Source of the DNA: Cypionkella aquatica
Lineage (GTDB): Bacteria; Pseudomonadota; Alphaproteobacteria; Rhodobacterales; Rhodobacteraceae
Assembly (NCBI RefSeq): GCF_030161095.1
Contig: NZ_BSPP01000007.1
Coordinates: 310,920-374,919 of the forward strand
DNA length: 64,000 bases
Reading direction: 5' to 3'
Under the pieces are notes generated by a model that had not been told where the DNA came from, did not search any database, and was given only the letters and a program-made list of their open reading frames with translations. A program made the position numbers and the translations under genes. Below are positions 27,267 to 36,260 of the stretch, in pieces. Each line of letters starts with the position of its first letter. The first letter of the stretch is position 1.

Positions 27267-28274
27267 ATGGGCGATTGGGGCGTGGTGGACGGCGGGATGG
27301 CGCAGGTGTTCAGCATCAGCGACGGTGGAAATTGTTCTGCTGTGGTCAGCAGTTACGGGGCACGGTTGGCGCAGTTGTGGGTGCCGGGGCGCGATGGGGT
27401 TTTGGCAGACATTGTGCTGGGGCATGATGATTTGCAGGGCTATCTGGACCATCCGACGACCTATTTTGGCGCGACCTGTGGGCGCTATGCCAACCGGATC
27501 GCGGGCGGTCGGTTCGAGTGGGCGGGCGGCGTCGTGCAGCTGGATTGCAACGAGGGCGTTAACCATCTGCATGGCGGTGCGCACGGCTTTGACAAAAGGC
27601 TGTGGCAGGTGCTGCGCGCCGATCCGCGCGGGGTGGTGTTCGGGCTTGCCTCGCCCGATGGCGAGATGGGGTTTCCCGGCGCTTTGGCGATTGAGGCGCG
27701 CTATGAATTTGTCGGGCCGGGGCGGTTGCAGATTGTGATGACGGCGCGGGCGGATCAGGCAACGGTGGTTAATCTGGTGAACCACGCCTATTTCAATATG
27801 GCGGGGCAGGGCAGCGGGGCGGTGGACGCGCAGCTGTTGCAGGTTGATGCCGCACAGTATCTGCCAGTCGATGCGGCGTTGCTGCCGTTAGGGGCGCCTG
27901 CTGATGTTGCAGGAACACCGTTTGATTTCAGAGAGTTGCGGACTTTGGGTTCGGATGTGCCCGCGGGTGGGTTTGATCATAACTTCTGTTTGACTGGCGG
28001 CGCGGGGCCTGCGGTAGTGGCAGTTGATCCGGCCTCGGGGCGCGGATTGCGGCTGTTTACCAATCAGCCGGGGGTGCAGATTTACACGGGCAGCTATCTG
28101 CCGGAAGGCTTGCCGGGCAAGGCCGGCGCAGTGACAGGCGCGCGGGCGGGGTTCACATTAGAGACACAAAAATGGCCCGACAGCCCGAACCACCCGGAAT
28201 ATCCTTCGACGGTGGTGACGGCTGGCGGGGTCTATGATCACCAGATGGAGTTTGTGTTTTTCGTCGCCGCTTAG
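27267..28274 (+). CDS. galM: Aldose 1-epimerase (galactose mutarotase)
   Basis: 335-residue mutarotase that interconverts alpha and beta anomers of galactose or another aldose. Family landmarks: GRYANRIAGGRF, NHLHGGAHGFDKRLW with the catalytic His, VNHAYFNM with the second His, DHNFCL and the C-terminal FTLETQKWPDSPNHPEYPST with the catalytic Glu. Starts on the base after the regulator's stop. Its presence supports a hexose role for the ytf importer. It ends tail-to-tail with the CRTAC1-like gene, overlapping by 4 bases (28271-28274). Confidence 0.9.
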   Translation: MGDWGVVDGGMAQVFSISDGGNCSAVVSSYGARLAQLWVPGRDGVLADIVLGHDDLQGYLDHPTTYFGATCGRYANRIAGGRFEWAGGVVQLDCNEGVNHLHGGAHGFDKRLWQVLRADPRGVVFGLASPDGEMGFPGALAIEARYEFVGPGRLQIVMTARADQATVVNLVNHAYFNMAGQGSGAVDAQLLQVDAAQYLPVDAALLPLGAPADVAGTPFDFRELRTLGSDVPAGGFDHNFCLTGGAGPAVVAVDPASGRGLRLFTNQPGVQIYTGSYLPEGLPGKAGAVTGARAGFTLETQKWPDSPNHPEYPSTVVTAGGVYDHQMEFVFFVAA

Positions 28275-29830
28275 GGCTTTTGCAGGCTGTAGGCAGCATC
28301 GGCGTTAAGCATGTTCCATGCGCCCTCGGTGCCGTCCGGCCAGATTACCCGCACCTCGGCTTCGGTCAGATCGCCGAGGCCAAAATTGCGCGCACCAAGG
28401 CTGCCGCCAGCTTGGCCGCCGCCAATGGTGATCTCGCGGCGTTGGATATGGTCGCCGGTTTTCACCTCGACCCACGCACCAATGGCGTCGCGGTTGGGGG
28501 CGGTTTGGGACAGGCTGAGGCTAAGCCAATGGTTGCCGGTTTGGGTGGTGTTGCGCCAGATTTGCACGGGTTCGCGCCGGTTCACCACCACCAGATCGAC
28601 AAGGCCATCGGCGTTGAAATCGGCAAGCGCTGCACCGCGTGACAGCCCCATCGCGGCCACGCCTGCGCGATCGCCCGCCTCTACAAACGTGCCGTCGGCG
28701 CGTTGCAGCAGCAGGTTGTTGGGGTCACGCAGCGCGAAGTCCGGCATCGCATCGACATTGCCTTTGGCGATGAACAGATCGGCCAGCCCGTCGTTGTTCA
28801 CATCTTCAAACTGGGCGTGCCAGCCAGTCGAGGGGTTGAGATCGTCGCCGGTATAGGGGCGTTGGGCGATGGCGTGCTTGGCAAAAGCCACGTCTTTGAA
28901 GCCGGGTTTCGAAGCCGTATCGGTCGGTTCCGCCAATGTTTGCAACTTGTTATCGGCCATCGAGGTCACGAAATACTCGGGGTAGCCGTCGAAATTCAGA
29001 TCATAGCTGGCGATGCCCATGCCCCAGATGCGCAGGCGCTTCCAGCCCTCGGCATCGGTGTAAAGCCGGGGTTCCTCGCCGGGGTTGACGTGCCAAAGCT
29101 GCTCTTGCCCGCCTTTATAATACTCGCGGTCGTTGGCAATGCGCAGGCTGGGAGTGCCAGAGCGGTTCCAGTCGGAAAACAGCATCGAGAGCGCGCAAAA
29201 GCTGGGTTTCAGTGCGATTGGCGGCGCGAATTTGTCGCCATCCGGGCGGTGCAACCAGTTGTCGGTGCAGCTGCCCCATGGGAACATGTCTTGGGTGACG
29301 TCGATGTAATTGCCGATGGCGAGGGTGGGCCAGTTTTGGCCTTTTTCCCAGGTGGCGGCGAAGGCGGCTGACCACGCGTTGCCGCCGTCAAAGCCCCAGC
29401 CTTTGTTGGCGTTCTGGAATTTGCAATCGCCCAAACCGCGCATCAGTTGGTTTTCGCCTTGGCGCAACAGCACGATGTCTTGGATGCCATCGCTATCAAT
29501 ATCAATGGCATAGGCCCCCAACACTGCGGTCTGTTCAAGTCCGCTGGCGGTTTCCGCAAAGCTAAGATCGCCGCCTTTGGCGCTGTTGTTCACGAATAAT
29601 TTCGCGGGATTGGTGCCGCCCGCGATGATCAGATCGGGGCGGGCATCGGCGTTGCAGTCAAAGGTCGAAACACCACCGCCGACCATATACTCCCAATCGC
29701 CTGCGAAGATCTGATCAACGCCTGCGGTGGTAGTTTCTTCGCTGAAGCTGGGCAACAACGGCGCTGGCGGGGCGGTTTCGCTATGCGCTGCGAATGGCAG
29801 CAGGGCAAGGCCGAGTGTGAGGATTTTCAT
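28271..29830 (-). CDS. Exported CRTAC1-like protein (FG-GAP/VCBS repeats, ASPIC/UnbV C-terminus)
   Basis: 519-residue secreted protein. Sec signal at the N-terminus (ILTLGLALLPFAAHS). Several FG-GAP/VCBS-type calcium-binding repeats follow (DCNADARPDLIIAGG, DIDSDGIQDIVLL, DLNFDGYPEYF, DVNNDGLADLFIAKGN, DFNADGLVDLVVVN), predicting a beta-propeller. The C-terminal 70 residues are ASPIC/UnbV-like (GGGQAGGSLGARNFGLG, VIWPDGTEG). It starts 2 bases after the haloperoxidase-like gene, so they form an operon. Function is unknown; a periplasmic partner of that enzyme is plausible. Confidence 0.85.
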   Translation of the reverse strand: MKILTLGLALLPFAAHSETAPPAPLLPSFSEETTTAGVDQIFAGDWEYMVGGGVSTFDCNADARPDLIIAGGTNPAKLFVNNSAKGGDLSFAETASGLEQTAVLGAYAIDIDSDGIQDIVLLRQGENQLMRGLGDCKFQNANKGWGFDGGNAWSAAFAATWEKGQNWPTLAIGNYIDVTQDMFPWGSCTDNWLHRPDGDKFAPPIALKPSFCALSMLFSDWNRSGTPSLRIANDREYYKGGQEQLWHVNPGEEPRLYTDAEGWKRLRIWGMGIASYDLNFDGYPEYFVTSMADNKLQTLAEPTDTASKPGFKDVAFAKHAIAQRPYTGDDLNPSTGWHAQFEDVNNDGLADLFIAKGNVDAMPDFALRDPNNLLLQRADGTFVEAGDRAGVAAMGLSRGAALADFNADGLVDLVVVNRREPVQIWRNTTQTGNHWLSLSLSQTAPNRDAIGAWVEVKTGDHIQRREITIGGGQAGGSLGARNFGLGDLTEAEVRVIWPDGTEGAWNMLNADAAYSLQKP

Positions 29831-29832
29831 GC

Positions 29833-31131
29833 TTAAGCCAATGTTTTCAAAGCGTTGATGAAAGATCCCACTTCGGCGCCTTGGCGCAGGCCGTTTTCGT
29901 TCGCGGCGCGGAAATGGATGCCGCCATACAGACGCGACATTGCGGCCTCGGCGGCTGCCGCGTTGAAATCGGCGAAATGGCGCGGTTTGATGCCATCATC
30001 GGCGTGGGTGGCGTCATCGAAGGCGAAATTCTCGCCAAACACCGCCGTGAGCACCGCCGCTGCCGCGCCCGATTGGGTGGAATGGCCCGAGGGATATTCC
30101 GGGAACGGCGGAGTGATCAGCAAAGCCTCCCAATTCTTGTCGATCACGCGCTTGATATAGGTCAGCGGGCGGATGCGGTTGAAGTGAAATTTGTCGGCCC
30201 AGCAGGCGATGAACGCATCGTTTTCCGCCATGCCGACACGGGCCAGCGCGTCGGCTGCGTGCAGGGCATCGGTGCCGTCGCGGTGGATGATTTGTAGCGC
30301 GATTGAAATCCAATGGCCGGGCGGGGTAGGCGACAGCATCGGGTCGTCAGACCAGAAGCGGGCGATGGCTTTCTGCTCATCCGTCAGGGTTTTCGAGGTA
30401 TCGTAGACCTCCATCGCCTGTTTGTAAAATTCAGACGCAGGGTCTTCAGAATAGCCGGGTGGGGTGCCTGCCGTGCAGGGCGCATCGACGGGCATCGCAA
30501 AGGGACGGTTTTCGCCCCAAGCTGGCAAAAGTGGCGCTTGTTGTTGCACGATGGTGCTGGTCGGCAGCCAGAATTCGGGGCCTTTCGGTGGCGGCCAATC
30601 CCGCGGAAAGCCCATATTGTCGACATCGGCGCCACCGTCAGTTTTGCTATAGGCTTCAATATGTTGCGCGACAGCAAGGCCGTAAGCTGCCGAGCGGGCG
30701 GCCACATCTTCGGCAACCCCAGCATGCAGTTTGGCGCCCAGCTTATCACGCATTGCCGCCATGGCGCGCTGGCCAGTTGGGCCGGTGTTGCCAAAGAAGG
30801 TCGCCACCGCTTCGGACATCACGGCATGCAGGATCAAGGCTTCGTCATAGCTGCCTGCCGGACGGACGGGCAGGGCGGTCATGCCGTTGATTTGGCCTGC
30901 AAAACTGTGAGCCCCGCTGCCAGAGGCCAGTGCCTCATAGGTCGCCAGCCCCAGATAGCCGAAGGCGCGGGCGGCGACAGGGGGAGAATAGGTGGCGGTG
31001 TGGCGGACCAATTCCAGCACCAGCTTATACCATGTCTGGATCGTATCGCTGGGCGAGGTCGCCGCGCGCAAAGGCAAAGCAGGCAGGGCAATGGCGGCCC
31101 CGGTCAGGGCGAGGAAATGGCGGCGCTGCAT
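29833..31131 (-). CDS. Exported vanadium-dependent haloperoxidase-like / PAP2-superfamily protein
   Basis: 432-residue protein with a twin-arginine-like signal (RRHFLALTGA) ending near LRAA. It carries the vanadate/phosphate-binding triad of the haloperoxidase/PAP2 superfamily: K314 and R321-P in KFHFNRIRP, PSGH at 347-350, and SRLYGGIH at 399-406 with the axial-type His406. Length and composition match bacterial vanadium-chloroperoxidase-like proteins more than small PAP2 phosphatases. Whether it oxidises halides or removes phosphate cannot be read from these motifs. First gene of a two-gene operon with the CRTAC1-like protein. Confidence 0.82.
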   Translation of the reverse strand: MQRRHFLALTGAAIALPALPLRAATSPSDTIQTWYKLVLELVRHTATYSPPVAARAFGYLGLATYEALASGSGAHSFAGQINGMTALPVRPAGSYDEALILHAVMSEAVATFFGNTGPTGQRAMAAMRDKLGAKLHAGVAEDVAARSAAYGLAVAQHIEAYSKTDGGADVDNMGFPRDWPPPKGPEFWLPTSTIVQQQAPLLPAWGENRPFAMPVDAPCTAGTPPGYSEDPASEFYKQAMEVYDTSKTLTDEQKAIARFWSDDPMLSPTPPGHWISIALQIIHRDGTDALHAADALARVGMAENDAFIACWADKFHFNRIRPLTYIKRVIDKNWEALLITPPFPEYPSGHSTQSGAAAAVLTAVFGENFAFDDATHADDGIKPRHFADFNAAAAEAAMSRLYGGIHFRAANENGLRQGAEVGSFINALKTLA

Positions 31132-31189
31132 GGGGGCTCCTGATCGGGGTGGTGCTTGGGTCTTGCTGGGATCGCTTGGGGCGAGATAG

Positions 31190-31219
31190 AAAACGGGCGC
31201 GAGGTTGCCCCCGCGCCCG
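31190..31219 (-). terminator. Intrinsic terminator of the xylFHG operon
   Basis: On the minus strand CGGGCGCG (31212-31219) pairs perfectly with CGCGCCCG (31194-31201) over a 10-base loop and is followed by TTTTC (31190-31193). It begins 6 bases after the ATPase stop. Confidence 0.85.
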
Positions 31220-31224
31220 ATGGC

Positions 31225-31983
31225 TTACACAGCTTGGGCCGGTTTCTTGCCCATGATGATCATGCCGAGGATGTCTTCATCGGTGACTTCATTGACGTTC
31301 ACCGTGCCGACGCGCTGGCCATTTTTCATCACAACGGCGCGGTCACATAGATCCATCACGGCGTGAATGTCGTGTTCGATCAAGAAGATACCAAGGCCTT
31401 GCTTTTTCAGCTCTTGGATCAGCTCGGCCACCATCTGGGTTTCTTGCGGACCCAAAGCGGCTGTTGGTTCATCCATGATCAAGATTTTGGCGTTGAAATA
31501 AACCGCGCGCGCGATGGCGACGGATTGGCGCTGCCCCCCCGACAGGGCGCTGACCGGCACGTTGAACTTGCGGAAGTTCGGGTTCAGCCGCGCCATGATC
31601 TTGCGGGTTTCAGCCTCCATCGCGGAATCGTCCAGCGTGCCACCAGCCCCGACAATTTCGCGCCCCAAGAACAGGTTGGAGGCGGCATTGAGGTTATCGG
31701 CAAGGGCGAGCGTCTGGTAGATCGTCTCGATATTGTAGTTGCGCGCGTCGCGCGGGTTGTTGATCTCGGCGCGGCTGCCGTTGATGTAAATTTCGCCCGC
31801 ATCAGCTTTGTAGGCGCCGGACAGGCATTTGATCAGCGTCGATTTGCCTGCGCCATTGTGGCCCAAAAGGCCGACAACTTCGCCGGGGTGCAGATCAATC
31901 GTGACGTGGTCGACGGCTTTGATGCCGCCGAACGCGATAGAGATGTCGCGCATCTCAACCAGAGGGGTGCCAGTGTTTGCCAT
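31225..31983 (-). CDS. xylG: Xylose-type sugar ABC transporter ATPase, single domain
   Basis: 252-residue ATPase with Walker [10 protein letters not shown], signature [13 protein letters not shown], Walker [13 protein letters not shown] and the switch His in LIEHDIH. It has one ABC domain, half the size of E. coli XylG, as is normal for alphaproteobacterial FrcA/XylG-type transporters. Last gene of the xylF-xylH-xylG operon and directly followed by an intrinsic terminator. Confidence 0.85.
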   Translation of the reverse strand: MANTGTPLVEMRDISIAFGGIKAVDHVTIDLHPGEVVGLLGHNGAGKSTLIKCLSGAYKADAGEIYINGSRAEINNPRDARNYNIETIYQTLALADNLNAASNLFLGREIVGAGGTLDDSAMEAETRKIMARLNPNFRKFNVPVSALSGGQRQSVAIARAVYFNAKILIMDEPTAALGPQETQMVAELIQELKKQGLGIFLIEHDIHAVMDLCDRAVVMKNGQRVGTVNVNEVTDEDILGMIIMGKKPAQAV

Positions 31984-31996
31984 TGCTTTCAGCCCC

Positions 31997-33352
31997 TTAC
32001 TTGGTTTTCTGACGATAGAGATTGTCGAGATAGACGGCCAGAACCAGCGCCACGCCGACGGCGATCATCCGGTAAGACCCGTCACCATAGCCGATCAGCA
32101 CCATGCCGGTTTGCAAGCTTTGCATCACCAAAGCGCCGATGATTGCGCCGTAGATGGTGCCAACACCGCCCGCAAGCGAGGTGCCCCCCACGACGGCCGA
32201 GGCGATGACGTAAAGCTCGTCCAGCGTACCAAGCGCGTTGGTCGCGGCGTTTAGGCGGGCGGCGGAAATCACCGCAGCCAGACCCGCCAGCATCCCCATC
32301 AGTGCGAAGATTTTCAGCGTCATCCATTTGGTGTTGATGCCCGCCAAGGCTGCAGCTTCGGGGTTGCCGCCGATGGCGAAGACATAGCGGCCAAAGCGGG
32401 TGCGGGTCATCAGAATGGTCATCAGGATGCCGACCACAATCAAGATCAGCACGGGTATTGCAAAGCCGGTCGAAATCTCAAGCCCGCCTTCGGGGACAAC
32501 CACATCGGGGTTGGCTTTGACATAGGCATCAACGATGCCCTTGGGCCAAGTGTAGGCGTTCACCACCAGAACAGAGCCGATCACAGCGCCGCAACCGAGC
32601 AGTGCCAGTACCGTTTCCGCCCAGTTCGGGCGCAGCGGGAAGCCATGCTTGCGACGCGATTTGCGGCCAGCGCTGAGGATCCACAGCACGGCGATACAGC
32701 CAAGCGCACCGACGATCCAGCTGCCAACAGCGCCGACAGAGCCGGTCGGGCCACCGCCAAGCAGGGCGAAGGTGGTGTCCATCGGGGCGATGGTCTTGCC
32801 ATCCGCGGACAGGAAGGCGAAGCCGCGCCATACCAGCATGCCGCCCAAGGTGACGATGAACGACGGGATGCCGCGATATGCGATCAGCCAGCCGTGGAAT
32901 GCGCCAATCAGCGCACCCAGGATAAGGCCCACAAGCACAGATACAATCCAGATCATCGGGTTGCCGAGGCCAAGGATCGGCGGCAGCACATTGACCTGCA
33001 TGATCCCCATGGCCATGCCGGTGACGCCAACGATGGCGCCGACAGACAGATCAATGTTGCGGGTGATAATCACCAGCACCATGCCGGTCGCCATGATCCC
33101 GGTCATCGAGGTTTGCACTGACAGGTTCCACAGGTTGCGCGGGGTGATGAACAGGCCAAGACCAAAGTTCAGGCCATTGCCGGACAACAGGTTGGCGATG
33201 ATCGGATAAAAGTGAAACACGCACCAGATCATCAGCAGCGCGCCGACCATGCCAAGCATGCGGGTGTCAAGTTCGGTATCGCGGATAAAACGGGCAATCG
33301 GGCCCGGCTGGGCATCCGTGCTTTGTGGCGCGTGGGTGGGGGTGTCTGTCAT
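31997..33352 (-). CDS. xylH: Xylose-type sugar ABC transporter permease
   Basis: 451-residue inner-membrane permease of the XylH group. Segments [28 protein letters not shown] and the C-terminal [20 protein letters not shown] are typical. It is longer than RbsC-type permeases because of a hydrophilic stretch with extra helices in the middle, as in other XylH proteins. I start at ATG 33352 ([10 protein letters not shown]); GAGGA lies only about 2 bases before it, closer than ideal, so a start upstream, up to 33412, is possible. The gene is 14 bases upstream of xylG. Confidence 0.85.
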   Translation of the reverse strand: MTDTPTHAPQSTDAQPGPIARFIRDTELDTRMLGMVGALLMIWCVFHFYPIIANLLSGNGLNFGLGLFITPRNLWNLSVQTSMTGIMATGMVLVIITRNIDLSVGAIVGVTGMAMGIMQVNVLPPILGLGNPMIWIVSVLVGLILGALIGAFHGWLIAYRGIPSFIVTLGGMLVWRGFAFLSADGKTIAPMDTTFALLGGGPTGSVGAVGSWIVGALGCIAVLWILSAGRKSRRKHGFPLRPNWAETVLALLGCGAVIGSVLVVNAYTWPKGIVDAYVKANPDVVVPEGGLEISTGFAIPVLILIVVGILMTILMTRTRFGRYVFAIGGNPEAAALAGINTKWMTLKIFALMGMLAGLAAVISAARLNAATNALGTLDELYVIASAVVGGTSLAGGVGTIYGAIIGALVMQSLQTGMVLIGYGDGSYRMIAVGVALVLAVYLDNLYRQKTK

Positions 33353-33458
33353 ATCCTCGTCCGGCTTGAGAGGGGGCGCGCGGGCTGCCTGTGCCTGGCC
33401 AATACATGCCAAATAGGCATCTTGGGCTGGAGGCGGCTTTGCGTCTGTTGGGAAAAGC

Positions 33459-33485
33459 CCGGCGTCAGCTTAAAACTGACGCCGG
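33459..33485 (-). repeat. Hairpin between xylF and xylH
   Basis: Perfect 10-base arms (33459-33468 and 33476-33485, CCGGCGTCAG/CTGACGCCGG) with a 7-base loop. On the transcribed minus strand TTTT follows a few bases later, so it may be a partial terminator that raises binding protein over permease. Confidence 0.8.
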
Positions 33486-33526
33486 ACCGATGGTTTACAC
33501 TTTGAAAGCTACTGCGATGCCGCTGA

Positions 33527-34552
33527 TTATTGGCAGGCAGCAAGCCCTTCCATCGCGCCTTCGCATGCTTCGGCTTTCGAGATGTGGCCGCCGTCAATCG
33601 CGAGGTTCAGCGTGTCTTTGGTGATCGCGGTCGGGGTCAGCAGGATCGCGTTCATCTCGACTTTCTTTTCGCCGTCGCTGAACTTGACTGCACCCGGGAT
33701 CGCGTCGATTGCGACGCCATTGGCCAGTTGTGCTGCAATCTCGCCAGCGGCTTTGCCAAGCGCACGGCTGTCTTTCCACACCGAAACGGTCTGGGTGCCG
33801 CGTGCCACACGGTTGATTGCAGCCAGATCACCGTCTTGGCCGCCGACCGGAACCACAAGACCCTGTGCCGACAATGCCGCCACGACGCCGCCCGCCATAC
33901 CGTCGTTTTCAGCCAGAACGGCATCCACGGCGTTGTTGTTGGCGGTCAGGATCTGCTCCATGTTTTTCTGAGCATTTTCCGGCTTCCAGCCATCGGAATA
34001 AACTTCGCCGACGATCTTGATGGTGCCAGCCTTCACAGCCTCGCCGATGACCTGCTCCATGCCTGCGCGCAGGAAGTCTGCGTTCGGATCACCCGGATCA
34101 CCCTTGATGATGGCGTAGTTGCCATCGGGCTTGGCCTTCATGACTTCTTCAGCGATGATCTTGCCAACGCCGACGTTGTCGAAGGTCAGGTAGAAGGCGC
34201 GCGCGTCTTCGATCAGGCGGTCGTAGCCGACAACCGGGATGCCTTCGGCGGCAGCTTTTTCGATGGCTGGGCCAATCGCGTCTTTGTCCCACGCGTTGAT
34301 GACCAGAACATTCGCGCCCTGTGCGATCAGCGCGTCAACATCCGAAAGCTGCTTTTCCGACGACGATTGCGCGTCAGCCGAGATATACTCGTCGCCAGCC
34401 GCTTCGATTGCAGCTTTCAAAGCTGCTTCGTCGATCTTCCAGCGCTCTTCTTGGAACTGCGCCCAAGACACGCCAATTTTTTTGCCTTCTGCGAGTGCAG
34501 CCGACGAGAAACCTGCCGCGGCGATAACCGCGAGCATAATGACCTTACGCAT
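33527..34552 (-). CDS. xylF: D-xylose-type substrate-binding protein
   Basis: 341-residue periplasmic binding protein close to XylF. Sec signal MRKVIMLAVIAAAGFSSAAL then AEG. XylF landmarks: IGVSWAQFQEERWKIDE, SSSEKQLSDVDALIAQGANV, VVGYDRLIEDARAFYLTFDN and KGDPGDPNADFLRAGME. First gene of the minus-strand operon, divergent from a ROK regulator. No xylose isomerase or xylulokinase is in the window. Confidence 0.9.
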   Translation of the reverse strand: MRKVIMLAVIAAAGFSSAALAEGKKIGVSWAQFQEERWKIDEAALKAAIEAAGDEYISADAQSSSEKQLSDVDALIAQGANVLVINAWDKDAIGPAIEKAAAEGIPVVGYDRLIEDARAFYLTFDNVGVGKIIAEEVMKAKPDGNYAIIKGDPGDPNADFLRAGMEQVIGEAVKAGTIKIVGEVYSDGWKPENAQKNMEQILTANNNAVDAVLAENDGMAGGVVAALSAQGLVVPVGGQDGDLAAINRVARGTQTVSVWKDSRALGKAAGEIAAQLANGVAIDAIPGAVKFSDGEKKVEMNAILLTPTAITKDTLNLAIDGGHISKAEACEGAMEGLAACQ

Positions 34553-34765
34553 TTTTATCCTCCCTATGGATTCGGCCAGCGTATGACCTGTTCCGCAGAT
34601 TCGCTAGAACTGGCAGAAAATTGCCGTTAATAAATTCAGTTGTCAAAATAAAACTGATGCGCGAGAACAGAACAGCCGGAATATCTTGCAAATCTTCGCC
34701 GCGTTGCAGCAATAATAGATCGTGCAAGAACAATTCCGCCCTGTTTTTGTTCGGAGATCAAATAA
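34553..34765. promoter_or_regulatory. Divergent xylF / ROK-regulator promoter with inverted repeat (34636-34657)
   Basis: TCAGTT (34636-34641) and AACTGA (34652-34657) form a 22-bp dyad in an AT-rich stretch, midway between the two starts; this is where a ROK repressor would be expected to bind. A Shine-Dalgarno CGGAGA precedes the ROK ATG at 34766. Confidence 0.5.
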
Positions 34766-36043
34766 ATGGCGGTTTTTGACGGCGCAAGTCCGCAGGCAGG
34801 GGCGTGCATCGGATGCGGGCCACTGATTCCCCCGCTGTCCGAACAAATGCGACCGCTGCGCCAGCAAGTGTTCGAGAGGGTGCGCGCCGCGGGGTTGATC
34901 GCGCGGGTGCAGGTGGCCAAGGATCTGGGGGTTTCGCCAGCCTCTGTCACCACGATTACCTCCGAGTTGATAGACGCAGGGTTAATCGAAGAGGTCGCAG
35001 CGCCGCGTGATCCAGAGCTTGGGCGTGGCCGGCCTGCGGTGGCTTTGGGGGTGCGTGCGCAGGCACATCTGGTGGCGGGCATGAAGATGTCAGACCGCGA
35101 ACATTCGGCGGTGATCGTTGATTTCGCAGGCAAACTTCTGGCAGATGAGGTGGTCCCGCGCGGCCCCGGCCCAATGCCTTTGCCCGAAATGCTGGACGCC
35201 ATGGCGGCCTTGCTGGACCGGGTTTGCGCAAAGGCCGGGGTGGCGCGCGCGGCTTTGTCAGCGGTGGGCGTTGGTCTGCCGGGGTTTGTTGATCAGGCCG
35301 AGGGCGTGGTGTTGTGGTCCTCGACGCTCACCGAGCGCGCGGTGCCTTTGGCGATGGCAGCGCAGGCGCATCTTGGCCTGCCGGTCAGCATTGATAACGA
35401 CGCCAATCTGGTGGCTTTGGCCGAGCTGTGGTTCGGCGCCGGGCGCTCATTGGCTGATTTTGCTGTGGTGACGTTTGAGCATGGTGTGGGCATGGGCTTT
35501 GTGCTGAACCACCGAATGTATCGAGGCTCGCAACGGTTGGGCATGGAATTGGGTCACACCAAGGTGCAGCTTGACGGGGCTTTGTGTCGCTGCGGCCAAC
35601 GCGGTTGTCTTGAGGCCTATGTCGCCGATTATGCGCTGGCGCGCGAGGCGACGACGGCGCTGAACTGGGGGCACCGCGATGGCCAGCCGATTTCGGTGCT
35701 GCTGGAAAGCCTGTATGATCACGCACAATCGGGCGATGCCACCGCACGCAGCATTTTCCGGCGGGCCGGGCGCTATCTCGCGGTGGGTTTGGCAAATGTG
35801 ATCAACCTGTTTGACCCGGCGCTGATCATCCTGTCGGGCGAGCGGCTGAAGTTTGACTATCTTTATGCCACCGAAACTTTGGCCGAGATCGACAATCTGG
35901 TGATTAACACCGGGCGTCCGCGCCCGCCCATCGAAATTCACGCCTGGGGCGATCTGCTTTGGGCGCATGGGGCTGCGGCTTTGGCATTGTCGGCGGTGAC
36001 AGAGCGGATCTTGACCGCCCCGCGCGAGATTGCCGCACAGTAA
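34766..36043 (+). CDS. ROK-family transcriptional regulator (XylR-like)
   Basis: 425 residues: an N-terminal MarR-like helix-turn-helix (VAKDLGVSPASVTTITSELI) joined to a ROK sugar-kinase-like domain. The ROK zinc signature is present (GMELGHTKVQ then CRCGQRGCLEAYVADYA, with Cys, His and Cys ligands). An Asp in IDNDAN marks the sugar site. Divergent from xylF, so it is the likely xylose-responsive repressor of xylFHG. An intrinsic terminator follows immediately. Confidence 0.88.
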   Translation: MAVFDGASPQAGACIGCGPLIPPLSEQMRPLRQQVFERVRAAGLIARVQVAKDLGVSPASVTTITSELIDAGLIEEVAAPRDPELGRGRPAVALGVRAQAHLVAGMKMSDREHSAVIVDFAGKLLADEVVPRGPGPMPLPEMLDAMAALLDRVCAKAGVARAALSAVGVGLPGFVDQAEGVVLWSSTLTERAVPLAMAAQAHLGLPVSIDNDANLVALAELWFGAGRSLADFAVVTFEHGVGMGFVLNHRMYRGSQRLGMELGHTKVQLDGALCRCGQRGCLEAYVADYALAREATTALNWGHRDGQPISVLLESLYDHAQSGDATARSIFRRAGRYLAVGLANVINLFDPALIILSGERLKFDYLYATETLAEIDNLVINTGRPRPPIEIHAWGDLLWAHGAAALALSAVTERILTAPREIAAQ

Positions 36044-36061
36044 GTGCTTGATATAAAAACA

Positions 36062-36088
36062 AAAGGCAGGCCGCAGCGGCCTGCCTTT
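36062..36088. terminator. Bidirectional intrinsic terminator
   Basis: Perfect 12-base arms AAAGGCAGGCCG (36062-36073) and CGGCCTGCCTTT (36077-36088), with a 3-base loop. A/T-rich flanks give a U-run in both directions; it lies between the convergent ROK gene and the small membrane-protein gene. Confidence 0.9.
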
Positions 36089-36101
36089 CTAAGTGTTTCG
36101 T

Positions 36102-36260
36102 CTATTCGCTATGTTCTGTCACAGTCAGAAGATTGCGGCTGGAGAAGCTACCTTCGGGGGCGAAAATGATCACCATAACACCGAGATAGGCCAGGCCGAA
36201 GACAGCAAAAGCAATGTAGCTGGCGCGCCGGGTTGGGCGCTGTGGCAGCATTTCAGACAT
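36102..36260 (-). CDS. Small single-pass membrane protein, unknown function (52 aa)
   Basis: This short frame encodes 52 residues: a basic, cytoplasm-like N-terminus (MSEMLPQRPTRRAS), one hydrophobic segment (YIAFAVFGLAYLGVMVIIFA) and a short polar tail. An AAGGA Shine-Dalgarno lies about 8 bases before ATG 36260, and a strong bidirectional terminator lies about 14 bases after its stop, which together argue for a real gene. The opposing frame on the plus strand gives an unconvincing protein. I do not recognise the family. Confidence 0.6.
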   Translation of the reverse strand: MSEMLPQRPTRRASYIAFAVFGLAYLGVMVIIFAPEGSFSSRNLLTVTEHSE

